A DNA stretch of 64,000 nucleotides from Asparagopsis taxiformis. Lineage: Eukaryota; Rhodophyta; Florideophyceae; Bonnemaisoniales; Bonnemaisoniaceae. This document shows positions 22,622 through 35,278 of this stretch, piece by piece. The stretch spans positions 1 to 64,000 of the forward strand of contig JALQPE010002781.1 in NCBI GenBank assembly GCA_030407315.1, written 5' to 3'. A program made the position numbers and the translations under genes. Numbering within the stretch: the stretch's first letter is position 1; each line of letters begins with the position of its first letter. The notes below the pieces were generated by a model, which worked only from the letters and a program-made list of their open reading frames with translations, did not search any database and was not told the DNA's origin.

Positions 22622-24171
22622 CTACAACTGTAAGTGGCACACTGAATAGCATTTTGAATTCAATGCTGCACGATCAAACATCAATATCGATGGGATCCAA
22701 ATCGATCCATTTCCGTCAATCAATATACCATCAGCGCTTTTGGTGTATTGAGCTCCCTCCCCTTCTCCTTTTGACGCCAATTGAGTATCATATTTGTCTT
22801 TTGCTGCTGGCCACTTCAGTGTGCAATAGCTGATCGATCTAGATGTATTGCATGCGCAATAGCTGGTCGATCCAGATGTGGTGCAATCTGGATAATGGCT
22901 TACTGCTATCCAGACGAATAGATTGATGCAGCAGCAGCAAGTGATGGAGGCCAATGATTGGCCGAGCACATACAGTGGAAATAGAGCCATCACAGCGAAA
23001 GTGTATCGAATGATCGATATATGCTATTATATAGCAGCACTGCATTACGTAAGACTGTATTATTAATTATGATACAGAGGCATCCTCATTGGACGAAGAC
23101 ATGGATCTTCAGCTTGAGGATAGAGCAAAGTGATGTATTCCATGATGGAAGCATCACAGCTACAGGTGCACTCTGATAGAGAGCTTCCACTAGTACGATG
23201 ACTAGGTTAGGGTTAGAGTGGAACCTGTTGTTTGTTGGCACTTTAGAAGTACCTACAGCGTGCGGCATCTGCCTATAAATAGTGCGACAAGATGTCGTGC
23301 AAGGGGAGGAGAGGGCAAGCGAGGAGCAACGAGCAAACCCAAGCATCTCCAGAAACCCGGCCTTTGTGGCTTCCTGTCATCGCCTCCAATATTTCCCTCT
23401 ATTCCTTCGGTGTTTATGTCGACAAAGCCATTTTTATTCCACATTCAGTTCTGGATCTAACTCTGGTGCAACAGGAGCCAAGAAGAGAGATGATAGCGAT
23501 GCGCGATGAGTATGCATGCAATGCTGATTGTGCCGCGGGGCACCCCATCGCGATAGAATATCAGCCCAACAGTTATCGGCACCAGAAATGTGCACTATTG
23601 TGAAACGAAAAGACGAGAGGCGCATTGACCAATGTTCAATCTTCGATGTGACATGCTTCCCTAGCATAGTAGATGCTGATATTGAGCCAAAAAACACAAG
23701 GTTCCAATGATCGGTGAAGAGCCAAAATCCTTCAGGCCGTAGTGGCATGTCGTCCAACCTAGTAACAGCTTCAACAATAGCAAAGGCTTCCTTCTCAATT
23801 GTAGACCAACGGGAACTGGACCCAGTGAAAGAGCCAGAGAAAAACGCAAGTGGCTGATGCCGCTGCTGTGAAAACTCAATATCCAAGTCAGGTTTCGGGA
23901 TCTGTGTTAATACTCCAGACCAATGTTGCTCGGATGCATCCGTGAACAAGCAAAGGAGCTGGTCTGGGTCAGGATGTGATAATGCTGAACAGGATAGAAG
24001 AGCTTTTTCCACAGCTACAAATGCTTCTTTTTGAGGATCACCCCGCAAAGGAGCCAGCTGTAACCGCCATACAGCAATTTTAGTGCGCTTTCCAGCCCGA
24101 TTATAAACTTCTTCTAAAGTCTTGTGCAGTTCTGCAATAAGTTTAGTGAGTTCTGGAATACACTGTCGCAT
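22622..24171 (-). pseudogene. RNase H region of the minus-strand Ty3 element, split by a solo LTR
   Basis: The 23444-24171 part shows RNase H motifs: LLCLFTDASEQHWSG, then PLAFFSGSFTGSSSRWSTIE with EKEAFAIVEAV, LFTDHWNLVFFG and GADNCWADILSRW. The frame continues exactly across the solo LTR into 22622-22819 when one TTCAG copy is removed. Its N-terminal side meets RT at 24172-24192 with a stop between. Confidence 0.85.
22820..23443 (+). mobile_element. Solo LTR of copia family C
   Basis: Starts TGTGCAATAGC and ends TTCCACA, 624 bp. It matches the 5' LTR at 61473-62095 closely, and is flanked by the 5 bp duplication TTCAG (22815-22819 and 23444-23448). Unequal recombination between two LTRs explains a solo LTR. 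Confidence 0.93.
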
Positions 24172-24192
24172 CTAGTTCGCAGTACAGAGAAA

Positions 24193-25301
24193 CTATTGCA
24201 GATCTGCACCCGTCTTGGGCACTCCCATATCCATAAGTGCTGATAAACGACTGGGATCGAGGCGAATGCCCTCCTTGCTGATGTAACGACCACACCAACG
24301 CACTTCACGCAAGTAAAGCTTACAATTTCTGACATGATGCTTTAAGTCGTGTTGTTTGCATATAGAGAAAAGAAAAAAACTGAGCAGAGCTTGCAAGAGT
24401 TTGCTGTCGGTCTTGCAGTGCACTAAGATGTCATCAAGCCACAATAGAATAGAATCATGGATAGGACGGCATAGCATTTGCACATTGCTTTGTAGGTAAG
24501 AGACAGAGTCTGTTTGGCCATTCATTACTCTTGTAGGTGTAAATACAACGTCCTCTGTTATAAAACTTTGACATTCTTGAGAAGAGGTATGCAGCGGAAG
24601 CAGCCAATATCCTTGGCATAGATCCAACGTTACGAAACATGTTGCTTTTGAAAGCTTAGCCGTCGCAGATTCGAGATCTGGCATAGGCCAGACGTGCGGT
24701 ACAGCCTGGTTATTAACAGGCCTCAGATCTACAGTAAATCGGAACTGTTCATCACCTTGCTTCGGCACCAATAGCGGGCCACAAGCCCATTGGATTGTAC
24801 TATTAGGGTAAACAAGACCCAGCTTGATCAGTTCGTCCACTTTAGATCTTAGAAAGGCAGAATTTCTTGGAGAATAGCGACGTAATTTCATGCCTACAGG
24901 AAAAGCATCCTCCTTTAGGACAATTTTCATTGGTTCAATAGCAGCAGGAGGGTCGGCTCTAAGCGTGATGAGAAATACATCCGCATACTCATGAACAAGC
25001 GCGCGCATATCATCGTAGTGTTGTTCAGTCAGACCGTTTTTGATAGCATCTTCAATCAACAACATAATGTAATGTTCTGTTGTAGTATGCTCATTCTAAC
25101 CTTCTGATAGACTGTCATCATCGATAAGATCTCGTTCCGATCTCAAACTTAGTGTCGATTGATGACTTTTATGCAGAGTAGATGATGAAATTACAGAAGT
25201 TCCACCTTGATTTCTCTGTGCATTACTATGTTCAGTGTTATCCTCTCTCTTGTCTATATTCTTTAGATTCGTCAATTACTAGCTGAGAATCCAATATGTG
25301 A
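24193..25301 (-). pseudogene. Reverse transcriptase of the minus-strand Ty3 element
   Basis: Shows IQWACGPLLVPKQGDEQFRF, VDLRPVNNQAVPHVWPMPDL, CFVTLDLCQGYW and catalytic LLWLDDILVHC (near 24430), then the connection segment ending GIRLDPSRLSALMDMG. The clear ORF begins at 25065; 25066-25301 is the PR-RT linker, decayed, and it continues into the protease region beyond the CACTA element at 36250. Confidence 0.88.
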
Positions 25302-26034
25302 CACTAGGAAGTCACTGTATCTCTGAGAACAGTACGTTAGTGGAAAAATTGTCACCATACACTGTTCAGGGTGCAGTGAAACCAATGGAAAGAGAGCGAT
25401 AAAGTTGAAAACCAAGAACACTGAAGGCTGTCCTGTAGAACAGTAAACAGTATTCCAAATGACATTGGTCGGCACTGCCTCTAAGGATGCTATGGAACGT
25501 TGTAGGAACATTATACTGTTGTTCTTGGAGCAAGACCTACCGTCCCAGAAACGGCGCAACACCGTCCACGGAACAGTGGATAAGCACTACTGGCCCAGGA
25601 GACAGTGTGCTGCACACCGGGTGGGCAGCACACTGTCTCCGGGAGCGCTGTGCAATGTTATAGGAACATAATACCGTTGTTCCGGGAAAAGTATAGTAGT
25701 CTGGAAATGGGAGGAAGGGCTCCTGTGGAAGTGGAAGTGATCTACGGAGCAGCAACGAGAACTCTAAACATTTCTTCAATAACCTAACTATTGGATGGGC
25801 GGGAGATGAATCGTGCTCACTCTTCCAGATAGTCTTTCAGATGGTACAGGTAACATGATCTCTAAATCGTGAATATTGCTGAAAGTACGATAAATTTCAA
25901 TTGGGAGAGTACAAGATAAAAAAAGATCTGAGGAAGACAAGGAGAAAAATATGAAACCTGTACGATAACCATTGTGAATGAGAGCTTGTCAGTAACATGA
26001 TAGTCAATAGTAGGAGGAGAGCAGAACTGAATAG
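25302..26034. repeat. Left subterminal repeat region of the CACTA element
   Basis: No gene. About nine GAACAGT/ACTGTTC-like boxes. A hairpin with perfect 16 bp arms (25598-25613 and 25625-25640, 11 base loop) lies inside. Confidence 0.7.
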
Positions 26035-26391
26035 TTAACTGGTCTGTAACTTTACCAGGATGTCAGTTGCATTCGGGACTGAAGAGAGCAAAAGACCCAG
26101 AAACTTTCTTGGGCCCTTGTAATTGAAGAAACCATTTGACCTTAAGTTCTTTGCCAAGAATACACGCGGTAGTGAAGAGAGCTTGTTAGCAGACGTAGTA
26201 TTCACGGAAATATAATTTAGAGTTCTGTTCGTTTGTTTCTCCGAGGATCTGGAGGTGAGGCTGGAGGCGAAGGAGTTCCTCTCTTTTATAAGGCTCATTA
26301 AGGCTATGCGTGAGGTCTTGTCAATATGCATACGAACGGGCGCTTGTGAAAGCCACTTCACAGGCTCACATATTATGACTTGGCTAGTCAT
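26035..26391 (-). CDS. ORF downstream of the transposon helicase
   Basis: 118 residues, no recognised domain; basic, Ser/Leu-rich. It follows the helicase on the same strand after about 80 bp and may be the displaced C-terminus of that protein (the SF1 motifs V-VI are not visible in the main ORF) or a separate small gene. Confidence 0.3.
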   Translation of the reverse strand: MTSQVIICEPVKWLSQAPVRMHIDKTSRIALMSLIKERNSFASSLTSRSSEKQTNRTLNYISVNTTSANKLSSLPRVFLAKNLRSNGFFNYKGPRKFLGLLLSSVPNATDILVKLQTS

Positions 26392-26474
26392 TCCAGTCGG
26401 AAATGTGCAGTATGGCCTAAGTGGTTCAATTTAATTTTATTTCTATACAATTATAATATTTCCAACAATGCGCT

Positions 26475-28219
26475 TCAACTACTGTCTTCATGCACGAGAA
26501 CTATGTCACAATCGATGAATTGGACGTGATTATTCCGGAGTAATGATCTGGCAGGTAGTGCAGGTACCAACCCCGAAGGAACATAGAGGAATTTCAAGTG
26601 CTTTTGCCTCGCAATGATCTGGAAGGGTTTGAAAAACCCGTCGTGACAGCGATATTGTTCCCTCAGAATAACATGACGAACCACATTTGAGCCACGTATT
26701 TGTGGGGCTTCACTGCGTAAAAGCCTGTCAAGCCACGATGTAGTGTACGTGGATTCCAACCTATTTCGAGGACCAGACAGAACACGGCATTGCTGCATTT
26801 GATCTCCGAACAAAGATATCGCCGGGGCGTTTTCGGCGACTATGTTTTCCGACAAGTATTCGAAGAGTGGATGATAGTCAACGTCTGCTGCTTGCGAAGC
26901 TTCTTCGACAACAATGGCGTCGAACTTGACATTGCTTAATATGCACCAAACGGAACTGAATGTGGATAAAGTAATGCTGGTTGTGGATATTTCTCCATGA
27001 ATGCCGCCGAATAATACGTATTCTCTCCTTCTGTTCTCTATTGCCTGGGCTGTTTCAGCTGTTGGATCACGTCCCGATACACGACGAATCGATGGGTGCA
27101 CCTTTTTGGGGATGCTTGTTCCTGGTTGGAATATGTGAATACCATCGAGTAATTTTCTGTGCATGACGTCAATGTCTGTGTTCGAGGCTGCTAAAATTAG
27201 GATACAAAACTTAGTCCCAGGTTTGCTGAGGGAAATAAACGTAGACGATAACCGCATTCCACCAGCCACTCTCACCCGCGCCTTCTCAGCCTCTATCATA
27301 TCGTACGCCACATGGTTTGTGTTCAGAAGAGCTCCGATGTAGCTCACAATTGTGCTCGTTTTTCCCGTGGCCGCAGGTCCCACCACACAGCAAACCCGAT
27401 CGATAGGCTTGCGATTTTGGCCTTTCCACAATTCTGATGACAAGAGGCATTCCAGCACCGCTGACGCCTGAGCCTTATTTATTTTTGATAGTCCCTCCAT
27501 TTTTGGTCTATGTTCTCCTTCGGTAAGCATAGTGAGCTCGAACATGTACTTCTGAATGTTGTTGTGATCAGACGAAACTCCATCAGTTCCAAGCAGCCAG
27601 TCTTGCAATCGTTTCCGGTACTCTTCGCGTGACTGATTGTCTTTTTCAGCAACCACCTTTGTTCAACTGTTTCGGTTCTTGGAGAAACTAAGAACAAAGC
27701 CTGCCATGGAACTTTTGCCGACTTCAGCCCTGTTATTGCATTCATTATTTTCCCTTCCGTACCAAGAGACGCAACTCGTCGCACTTGCAAAATGACATCG
27801 GCAGAAGTGTCTGAGTACTATTCATGTATCATATTTCCGACAATGAGCAGTGAAATGAAACGACGCGTATGTGCCCGCGTTTTGTTAGTGGTATTCTCGT
27901 GCACGAAACCCAAGCATGTCTCCAGGATTCGGCCACGGGCCCTAGTATGGTGTATATGAACAAGAAAAACATCAAATAGCCGCCAAAGAGGAACCCGCTT
28001 GTTTGACGGTAAGTTGGCTGTTCCGTCTATCATTCTGATGGAGTGGTGCACATATCTGTCAGTCTCCAATTTGTACACTACCGGAGTTGTACCCATATTC
28101 TTTCCATCTCGTCTGGCAGCGTACCAGGTGTCTTGCATCTGGCAGATGCAAGACACATGGTACGCTTTACAGCTCACCGAGTTGTCGCACTGCGACAACT
28201 CGGTGAGCTGTAAAACCAT
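26475..28219 (-). pseudogene. SF1 (UPF1-like) helicase encoded by the CACTA element, frame broken
   Basis: The main ORF (27656-26475, 393 residues) has a Q-motif-like INKAQASAVLECL (about 59-71), Walker A GPAATGKT (93-100), Walker B VVEEASQA (249-256), motif III LFGDQMQQ (about 282-289) and motif IV LREQYRCH (331-338). This order and the EEAS box fit the SF1B group of UPF1/Sen1-type helicases. The N-terminal part lies at 28219-27479 in another frame with one TAG at about 27818. The C-terminal motifs V and VI are not seen. An ATP-driven helicase is not a usual passenger of CACTA elements. Confidence 0.75.
28118..28214. repeat. Two long palindromes back to back
   Basis: 28118-28166: arms of 24 bp around one base (28142), one mismatch. 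28166-28214: arms of 24 bp around one base (28190), no mismatch. The two share base 28166. The arm sequences are unrelated. They lie at the N-terminal end of the helicase region. Confidence 0.95.
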
Positions 28220-28330
28220 CTTATACGCAACAATCGTGAAGGACAGTGTGAGGAAGTCTACCTAGCTTAAGTATGCCAAACGTAATTCCTGACGACGACT
28301 TCCACCACAGAACTGCATCTAATTCCGGAT

Positions 28331-28897
28331 TCATTCTATCTCATTCCTTGCCGCCGCTGAGTAATTGAAAAAGGAACGCGCTGACCATTCTGACGGTATT
28401 TTTTCTGCGGATAGCTCTGTAGATAACGTCATACCTTCGATGCTGATGGGTATAAACTCGTCGTGGTACTCTGGCGGTGTGATAAGCGGTAGCATACGTG
28501 TGGGTCTTCGGGAAGTGCGTGTCGGGTTTGGAAATATGTGCGCGGCGAGTTCAGAGTCCGGTGGAGTTTGTGCCGTGATTTCCAGAATCCAAACTGGTGA
28601 ATTGGGAGATGGTATAGGAGGAGGAGAAAACTGCTGTGATGGTAAAACCACTGACGTAGACGGATCTTGTGGTGGTACCACCACTGACAAAGACGATTAT
28701 TGTGGTGGTGATACCAGTGACAAAGGTGTTCTAACTGGTGGTACAACCACAGATAGAGAGTATTGATGTAGTACCAGCGACAGCGATGTTTGCACAAGAT
28801 ACGATTGCTGCGGTGGCAAAACCACTGAAAAATTCGATTGTTGCGGAGGTAATACCAGGGACAGGGGTATTGCTATCGGTCTTACATCTATTGACAA
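28331..28897 (-). CDS. Pro-rich repeat ORF of the CACTA element
   Basis: Two ORFs in the same frame (28897-28697 and 28690-28331), split by TAA at 28697-28699, probably from CAA. The product repeats a unit like SLSVVVPPQ / SLVLPPQQS about eight times; the DNA is an imperfect minisatellite (about 28600-28900). Downstream it becomes non-repetitive. No known domain. Confidence 0.4.
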
Positions 28898-29180
28898 GTT
28901 TCCGATTTTTGGATCGAAGTTTTTAGTTCATTACCAGCCCCATTTCCGGGCTCTTCAACTTGTTCCGGTCGGATCTCATCTTTTCCTGGCGTCTGCAAAA
29001 TTGGTTCATCTGCGTTTCCGCTTCCGACAGGTTCCTGTCGTATTTCATCCGTGCCTGAGGTCCCCGAAACCAAATCACCAGCGTTTTCTTCATGAACACT
29101 TCTGCGCTTTCTTTCCCTATCTTCGTCTCCGTCTTCATCAGTCTTGCGCTTTCGTCCCTTTCCTCTGCTTCCCTTTCCCT
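28888..29180 (-). CDS. Basic, NLS-like ORF segment of the CACTA element
   Basis: In one minus frame the segment just upstream of 29073 reads as a lysine/arginine-rich stretch (GKQRKGRKRK, then DGDEDRERKRR), fitting a nuclear localisation signal. It is followed by two imperfect repeats (GTDEIRQEPV, GKDEIRPEQV). It lies between the 29199-30011 ORF and the Pro-rich ORF and may be part of one protein with them after frameshifts. Confidence 0.35.
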
Positions 29181-29198
29181 GCTGTCAGCAGCAGCCTG

Positions 29199-30011
29199 CT
29201 ATAGAACCACGTGACAATCACGGACTTTTGTGCTGTTCTCCAGGAAGCAATGTAACCATTTCTGTACGCGTGCGCTGGCCTGCTCCCGAGCTGCGTCGCG
29301 GATTACCCTGCTGACGTTTTCTGTGGTTGCGTCAATCGCGAGGAGTATACGTCTCATGATTTGTTCCAATGCGTTGGCCAGCGCGGTGTCATATTGAGGT
29401 GCATAGGCAACATTTTCTGGCAGCGCCCCCATCTGAACAAGAATTAAAATGATAAGCGCATATAACTTCGGCATCAAACTTCTTTCTCCCTCTGAATCCA
29501 TAATGAAAATGAACAGGTCCTCGGCAGTAACAAGATGCTCCTTCCGAAGCACTTTCTGTGCGACACCACGACTTTCCCTGACGATATCTGATTGTTCAGG
29601 GGTCACTCTGCGGATTTTCTGCCTGACTAGTTTCTCAAGACCTTCGAAGACCAACCGGGTGATGAACCCATGGGCAAGGCGTACCAAGTCGTATTTGGCG
29701 AAAGGCATATCAAACTCCAACGGCACTGAGTCCCCCGTTTCCGAGAGGACTGCACCACAACTATTCAGGACTTTCACAATGCCCTGGTCTTCAGTGCGTT
29801 CCTGCAGCTTCGAGATAAGTAGTCCCACCCACGATATAGTATGAATGTAGAATCCAAGCATACATGAGCGACCACGCTGGCTAACACCCCAAATAAACGC
29901 ATGAGCTGGATAGTTTTGAAGCTTTGCCTTCTGGTGGGACACAGTACATATCCAGTCCTCTGTCATCCAAGAATCCATTTTTGATAGAACGGACTGAAAA
30001 TACACTGGCAT
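29199..30011 (-). CDS. Hypothetical protein of the CACTA element
   Basis: 270 residues from ATG at 30011, mostly helical by composition, with a segment LYALIILILVQMGALPENV and a region of E/R/A-rich helix (ALEQIMRRILLAID). No family recognised. A short ORF at 30436-30248 on the same strand may be an upstream exon or separate piece. Confidence 0.5.
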   Translation of the reverse strand: MPVYFQSVLSKMDSWMTEDWICTVSHQKAKLQNYPAHAFIWGVSQRGRSCMLGFYIHTISWVGLLISKLQERTEDQGIVKVLNSCGAVLSETGDSVPLEFDMPFAKYDLVRLAHGFITRLVFEGLEKLVRQKIRRVTPEQSDIVRESRGVAQKVLRKEHLVTAEDLFIFIMDSEGERSLMPKLYALIILILVQMGALPENVAYAPQYDTALANALEQIMRRILLAIDATTENVSRVIRDAAREQASARVQKWLHCFLENSTKVRDCHVVL

Positions 30012-30436
30012 GAGCTTATTCTTCAGAAGCCTCTTCTATGAAGTGAACGGTACTACGAACCCATTCAACGACGCAACTACTCCTCTCGGATATAGTAACA
30101 ATTCCCTCTAACATTCATCAGAATAGAACACGCAACGACTGACGATACGTTCGACCACACCAGTGGGAGGGATCGGTCGTTTCTCAGAAACATCCTCAAC
30201 ATACAACGTACACTCTGGACTTCGAACAAACTGGTGCGCATCACGAATTATTCTTTTTTCCGCTGGCTCCACTGCAGTTCAGTCGCATTGTTGCTTGGTG
30301 GCGGGCGGTGTTCGATGAAATGCTTCACAGAGGCAAATACTTCCGCTGTGCATCGGTACTCAGTTGATCGCTTATGTCTTGGTGGCATAGCTGAGGACGA
30401 AGAGTTAGGCAAGGCCCAATTTCGGCAATACACCAC

Positions 30437-31474
30437 TCTAGTGAATCACTACATAAGTACTGCATGCACCAGTAATTGAAATTGGAATAATGCTAATTCC
30501 CTCGCGAAAATAATTACTGTATTCGGTGCGTAAGACACTTCCATTTGTGTACGACAGTGGTCTGCCCCAACAACAGGTTCCTATGAACTCGAAACTAAGA
30601 ATTTATAAATGTATGGTTCTCCTGAGAGCTCCAAACTATTACTGGTACATGAGTGTGGAGGTTCTGGCAGCTATGTACGTATACCTCTCCGCTCAAGCCT
30701 TTCTAATTTCTATCGACATCGGTTTCACTACCATTTCCAAAATTTTCATATTGTAGTGTAGTCAACTTATTTTATTTCTGTCCAAGCTCGCACAATGTGC
30801 GAGTATGTATTTGTTAAATAAAAAATTGGAGCAGGATGCAAATATTATTGGTCTCACGAACGATGCGGACATGGTACGAAACGTCACCTGCTCATGTTCC
30901 ATATTACTCTTCCATTTATATGGTATGGGTTACCTTCTATTTCCGTGAACGCTTTTAGAACTCCATAACTGTCCTTCTCAACCAGGGTTCCACTTCCTCT
31001 ACTGATACATTGACTTCCCAGTATTTTTCGTCGTCCATTTCCAATGATATAGATTGCACCGCAGGATAAAAATACAATTGGTCATACATGTGTAGCGGAC
31101 GAGGTCCGACACGTTCGGTTCCATACCACGTGCCCTTATCTTCACCACTCTCACAACCGTATAGCTGCCCCTCTCTGTGTCTGCTTCACATACCTGCTCT
31201 GGCACACCGAAAACCAGGAATTTTTGGTCACTGATGACAATACCGGTGACAGGCCACCTGTCTTCAACGAAAAATCAGAAAGGCGACATTAGTAAACCCG
31301 TTAAAAACAGTGCTGCTGTCTTTCTCGGCGTCGGTTCCACACGCTATCAATAGGCGCCAATTGTGAGTTTGGTGGGATCAGTACCAATTTGGCCAATGAA
31401 ACTTCCAGAAAATAGTTGGCCCAGTTCGATGCTCCCTGAGGGATAAACCAATTATCATTTTTTCTTACCATCCC
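30437..31474. other. Central region between divergent gene blocks
   Basis: No convincing gene. Genes to the left point left and genes to the right point right, so promoters for both blocks probably lie here. A short inverted repeat CTCGCACA-A-TGTGCGAG is at about 30786-30802. Confidence 0.4.
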
Positions 31475-32905
31475 TTGGTTGTAGCTGACATACAGCCCTC
31501 TATAGCCACCGCTCGGAATTCAGGAGCAATGGTCCGTTCACATTCGTTGCATATGGACATGAACAACCCGCCCTTGCTCTATGAAGGTATCACCATTGAG
31601 ATACTCTGGAAAGTTGACGTCAGAGGTGGAGATGAAGTTTGGTGGAAAGCGAGGTTATCTACCCTAAACAAATCCGGTAACCCCTGGATGGGGACGTTAA
31701 CGTACATTGCGATGTTTGGCCATCCTGAGACATCCTCGGACATTATCATTTCCAATGATTATCTACAGGAAATTTCCACCGATTCAACTCGTCGTACAAG
31801 GTTACAGTGGAGATTTTGTACATCCCCCACAGTTCATCTTACACCAAGGAAATATTTCAGCTTCGAAGACGGAAACATTTCCTCAGACATGGATGAGACC
31901 TTATAGGGTCCTGTTCTGTCCTCTGTCCTCATTGGTGGAGAGGGTTTCTGGCTTGGATACCCGTATGCAAAATATAGAGCGAGCTTGGGTTCTTCAGACA
32001 TGTCTTCGAGACAGCATCAGTCATGTTTATCAATCGGAAGGAGTCCTAGAGCGCATATACGGCGTCTTGCGACAGAAACTTGCACTATACAGGGAACGAA
32101 ATTTTCCAAAGCAACGAAATACTGATTTAGAGAACGGTATTGAAACTCTCACTGCGAGTGTTATCAAGATAAACACAGACTGCTCGATCCAGGATTTTGA
32201 AATGGTTGCAAAATCAATTCGTTCCGTTTGTCCTGTAGCAGAATTGCAGAATTCCACCCTGCTTACTCTTCTACTCAGATGCCTCCTATCATCGCAGACC
32301 ACTTCAGTATTATTTTCCCGTCCAAAGCGAACTTATGCAACTGCATTGCTATGAATGCCGCCTCCGATCGACTTCGTATATTCCGAACAGTGAAGAGGCA
32401 GAAAACCTTAACTGCAGTTGACAATTCTTATTGCCGCTTTCTTGGTACTTTTTTACGCGGTTCTGACCCTCCTAACCAACCATTCATATTTGCGCTTACC
32501 AGAAGTACACCTTATCACTTCACAAATCACAGCAAACATACAGCGGTACGAGTTCTATTCCGACGTTCACAGGAATTCGACATACCGACCATGATGCATA
32601 CAAATGCGCTTGTTCATCGCATCATGACTATAAGTGATATTCGCCAAGCTCGTCAATTACCTTTGTCCGCATGCGTACCAGACTCGAGCGTATCATTCCA
32701 TAACGATGACACTCATTCCAGTATGACCTGGAAAAGAATCAGCTTCCCCAGATTGCATCATTGGTCCCGGGACATTTCGAAAAATTATAACAGTCTCGGA
32801 ATCATATATTTAAATCTGCTGTACATAACAGCCTTTGGAAACAACTCGAGTAGTGAAATTACAGATTCTGTACCCGTACCCATCTGCCAGTCTCTACTTC
32901 ATTAA
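31475..32905 (+). pseudogene. Hypothetical plus-strand gene of the CACTA element, several frames
   Basis: Three overlapping ORFs (31475-31906, 31707-32354, 32228-32905) have protein-like composition and hand over to each other near 31880 and 32290, as expected for a gene with two frameshifts or short introns. The first part has LYEGITIEILWKVDVRG and DEVWWKARL, resembling a beta-barrel. The second is helical (ERVSGLDTRMQNIERAW). No transposase motif is visible with confidence. Confidence 0.4.
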
Positions 32906-33580
32906 AATAGGAAACTGGCCTCTTGGTCATTGGTTTCGTTACCGATGGTCACTCAGTATTGTACAACCTATCCCCAGTTGCCACATTCCTCTGTGCAGTC
33001 AAGTATCCAAGTGAGTTTGGTGCCCAAATTCGGTAATACAGAAGAACGCACCATGCTGTACTGTTAGCACAGCTGCTTCCCCGCTCTATTACAGCTGCAG
33101 CTTCCGTATATAGATGGATTTCGTGATATGAACGATATGGGTCATTACAGGCACAATTTTCTACGATGGCGATTTTTCAGACGCTGGTGTGAATACTTAT
33201 GAGATTTCTATAAATAGTGTACTGTAATTATACGTATGACTAGAACCCTTTTGATCATACTTTCCGATTCCAGTGGCAAAAGAAGTGCTATTTCTCTTCT
33301 GATCATGACATCTGGCTTCCAGAATAGAACACATGACATGATTTCGATTTCCTTACCATCTTTCTCCCTAATCCCTCGATCCACCTTTCTACTCAACATT
33401 TTCTGATCTGTCGCTTTTGCGCTGCTACCCAACTCCGCTATGCAACGCTCTGGCAAACTTCGCAGGCATAGTGACCGAGTGCAGGACATACATCGCAAAA
33501 AAAAGAAAAAAAAACGGAACCCCAAATACACATACACCCCTTCCTTCTACGAACTGTAGTCCCAGCCCTGGTCCTGTCCC
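32906..33580. other. Non-coding stretch inside the CACTA element
   Basis: No gene seen. Contains an A-rich run at about 33497-33514. Confidence 0.4.
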
Positions 33581-35278
33581 GTGCAAGTCGATCAGAGCGC
33601 AAACCAATCGGGATGGGGCACTTCTACATTGCCTGATCTATCTACAAGGCCTGAACGTACAGCTCGACAGCTGGTGAACGTATCCTATGCGGAATCGACG
33701 CCCGTGGTTTCAGGAATCTCTGAGACTATGCGTTTAATGTTATCCACGACAGTGGACAGCATAAAAACGGAGGTCGCAAACCTACTTTCAAGAACCCAAC
33801 TTAGACTCAACGAACTTCACAAGGATGTCGGCGAAGTTCAAGATAGCCTGAAATGTTTCAGGGGAGATATCCAGTTTTTACTCGCTAACAACGTTTCGAA
33901 AACCCCAAGATCTTCTAAGAACCAGTCCCCTGCTCCCATGCAGGTCTTTCGTTCCGTGGAGTGCTCGAATCCCACTCTGCGAGCAGAGATGGATGCATTG
34001 TTTCATATTCAGACATTTTCTACTGTCACATCGGGGTCCATTTCCACCTACTTCTAAATGGCTTCCGATAGCCATCGTGAAGAAAGCCTTTACTCGAAGA
34101 TAATTTCCGTCTTGATGTATGGCCTTCGGGGGAATATGACAAAGAGTAATTTATGGAAAGGTTTGGGTTTGGCCCATTGCAACTTCCGGTTCTTCTTGGT
34201 GAAGAAAATAGTTGCGTATTGCGAAGATGCATACTGTTCAACTTCTCGGGACAACCTTTCCGAGTCCTCTCGAGTCCCTGATGCAAAACAACATATCTCG
34301 AAAACACGACAGGTTCCTTGTTGGCTTCGGCCAGGATATTTAAACTCGAGGAGCCTCAAGTACGCAAGGAAAGACGGGGAGACCACCCGTTCTTCTGCTA
34401 ATACATTTCATTTGGATGAAAACGATGGTGTTGCCGCATATCTGGCTTCCGGACTTTACAGTTGTGTTACTGAATTTCTGCGGAAAGCGAGGGATCACTC
34501 AAAGTGCCAGTTCTTTGAGTATGTCGGTTTTCTATTTTCCTCATGGACAGTTTGTGACTGGGTGAAAGAATCCTACAATGAACCGGCGGTAGAGTTCAAA
34601 TCCTCTAAAGCACCATCCATCTCATGTTCTGATGTCCCGGAAACAAAAGTAGGAAGCACAGTCCAGAACTTCGCAGACAACAAATCTCTAGTACAGAACT
34701 TCATGCAAGAACGGAAGGAGTTCCATCTCAGTGTCACATCGACGTACAGATTGCAGAATGTACTGGTATGAAGCTGAAAAAAGATGCACCCCTCAAGGAT
34801 GGTACAATTACTAGAACGGTCAACATCGTTGAAGTCGCTTTCAATTTTCTCCTGGCATACGTACAAGGACAGTGCAAGGACGATTTTTTATCTGGCTCCC
34901 CCAACGGCACTTGAAACTATCTACTCTGTTGCTCTGGTATTCCGCCAAATTATTATGGACGGTCTTACAAAACATCCTGATACAGATGAGATACAGGAGA
35001 ACCAAAGCCCACTTGCAGCAGACGAAAACACTAGTACTGATAGATCCATGGTTCACACTCGAATCTCCGACTTTACTCCAGGAGAATACGCCAATAATCA
35101 AGTGCTAGAGAGAGTATTACGAATCACCTCGCTTCACTTTCGGAAGTTATCGGACACGGAGGCCGGCACAAACCTTCCCGCTGGCTTGGATCGTAAAAAC
35201 AACGACTCCGAAGCGTTCTCGATCCATGGTCATGACTCCGATGATGATCTAGACCTCGCTCAGATCCAGTCTCTTTAG
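33581..35278 (+). pseudogene. Hypothetical second plus-strand gene of the CACTA element
   Basis: One frame from 33581 to 35278 with TAA at 34055-34057 and TGA at 34769-34771 and 34778-34780. Residues about 45-105 look like a coiled coil (IKTEVANLLSRTQLRLNEL, KDVGEVQDSLK). The middle part has CQFFEYVGFLFSSWTVCDWV. The end is acidic (HDSDDDLDLAQIQSL). The first ATG of the second piece follows its stop directly. It may be one broken gene or exons. Function unknown. Confidence 0.4.
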
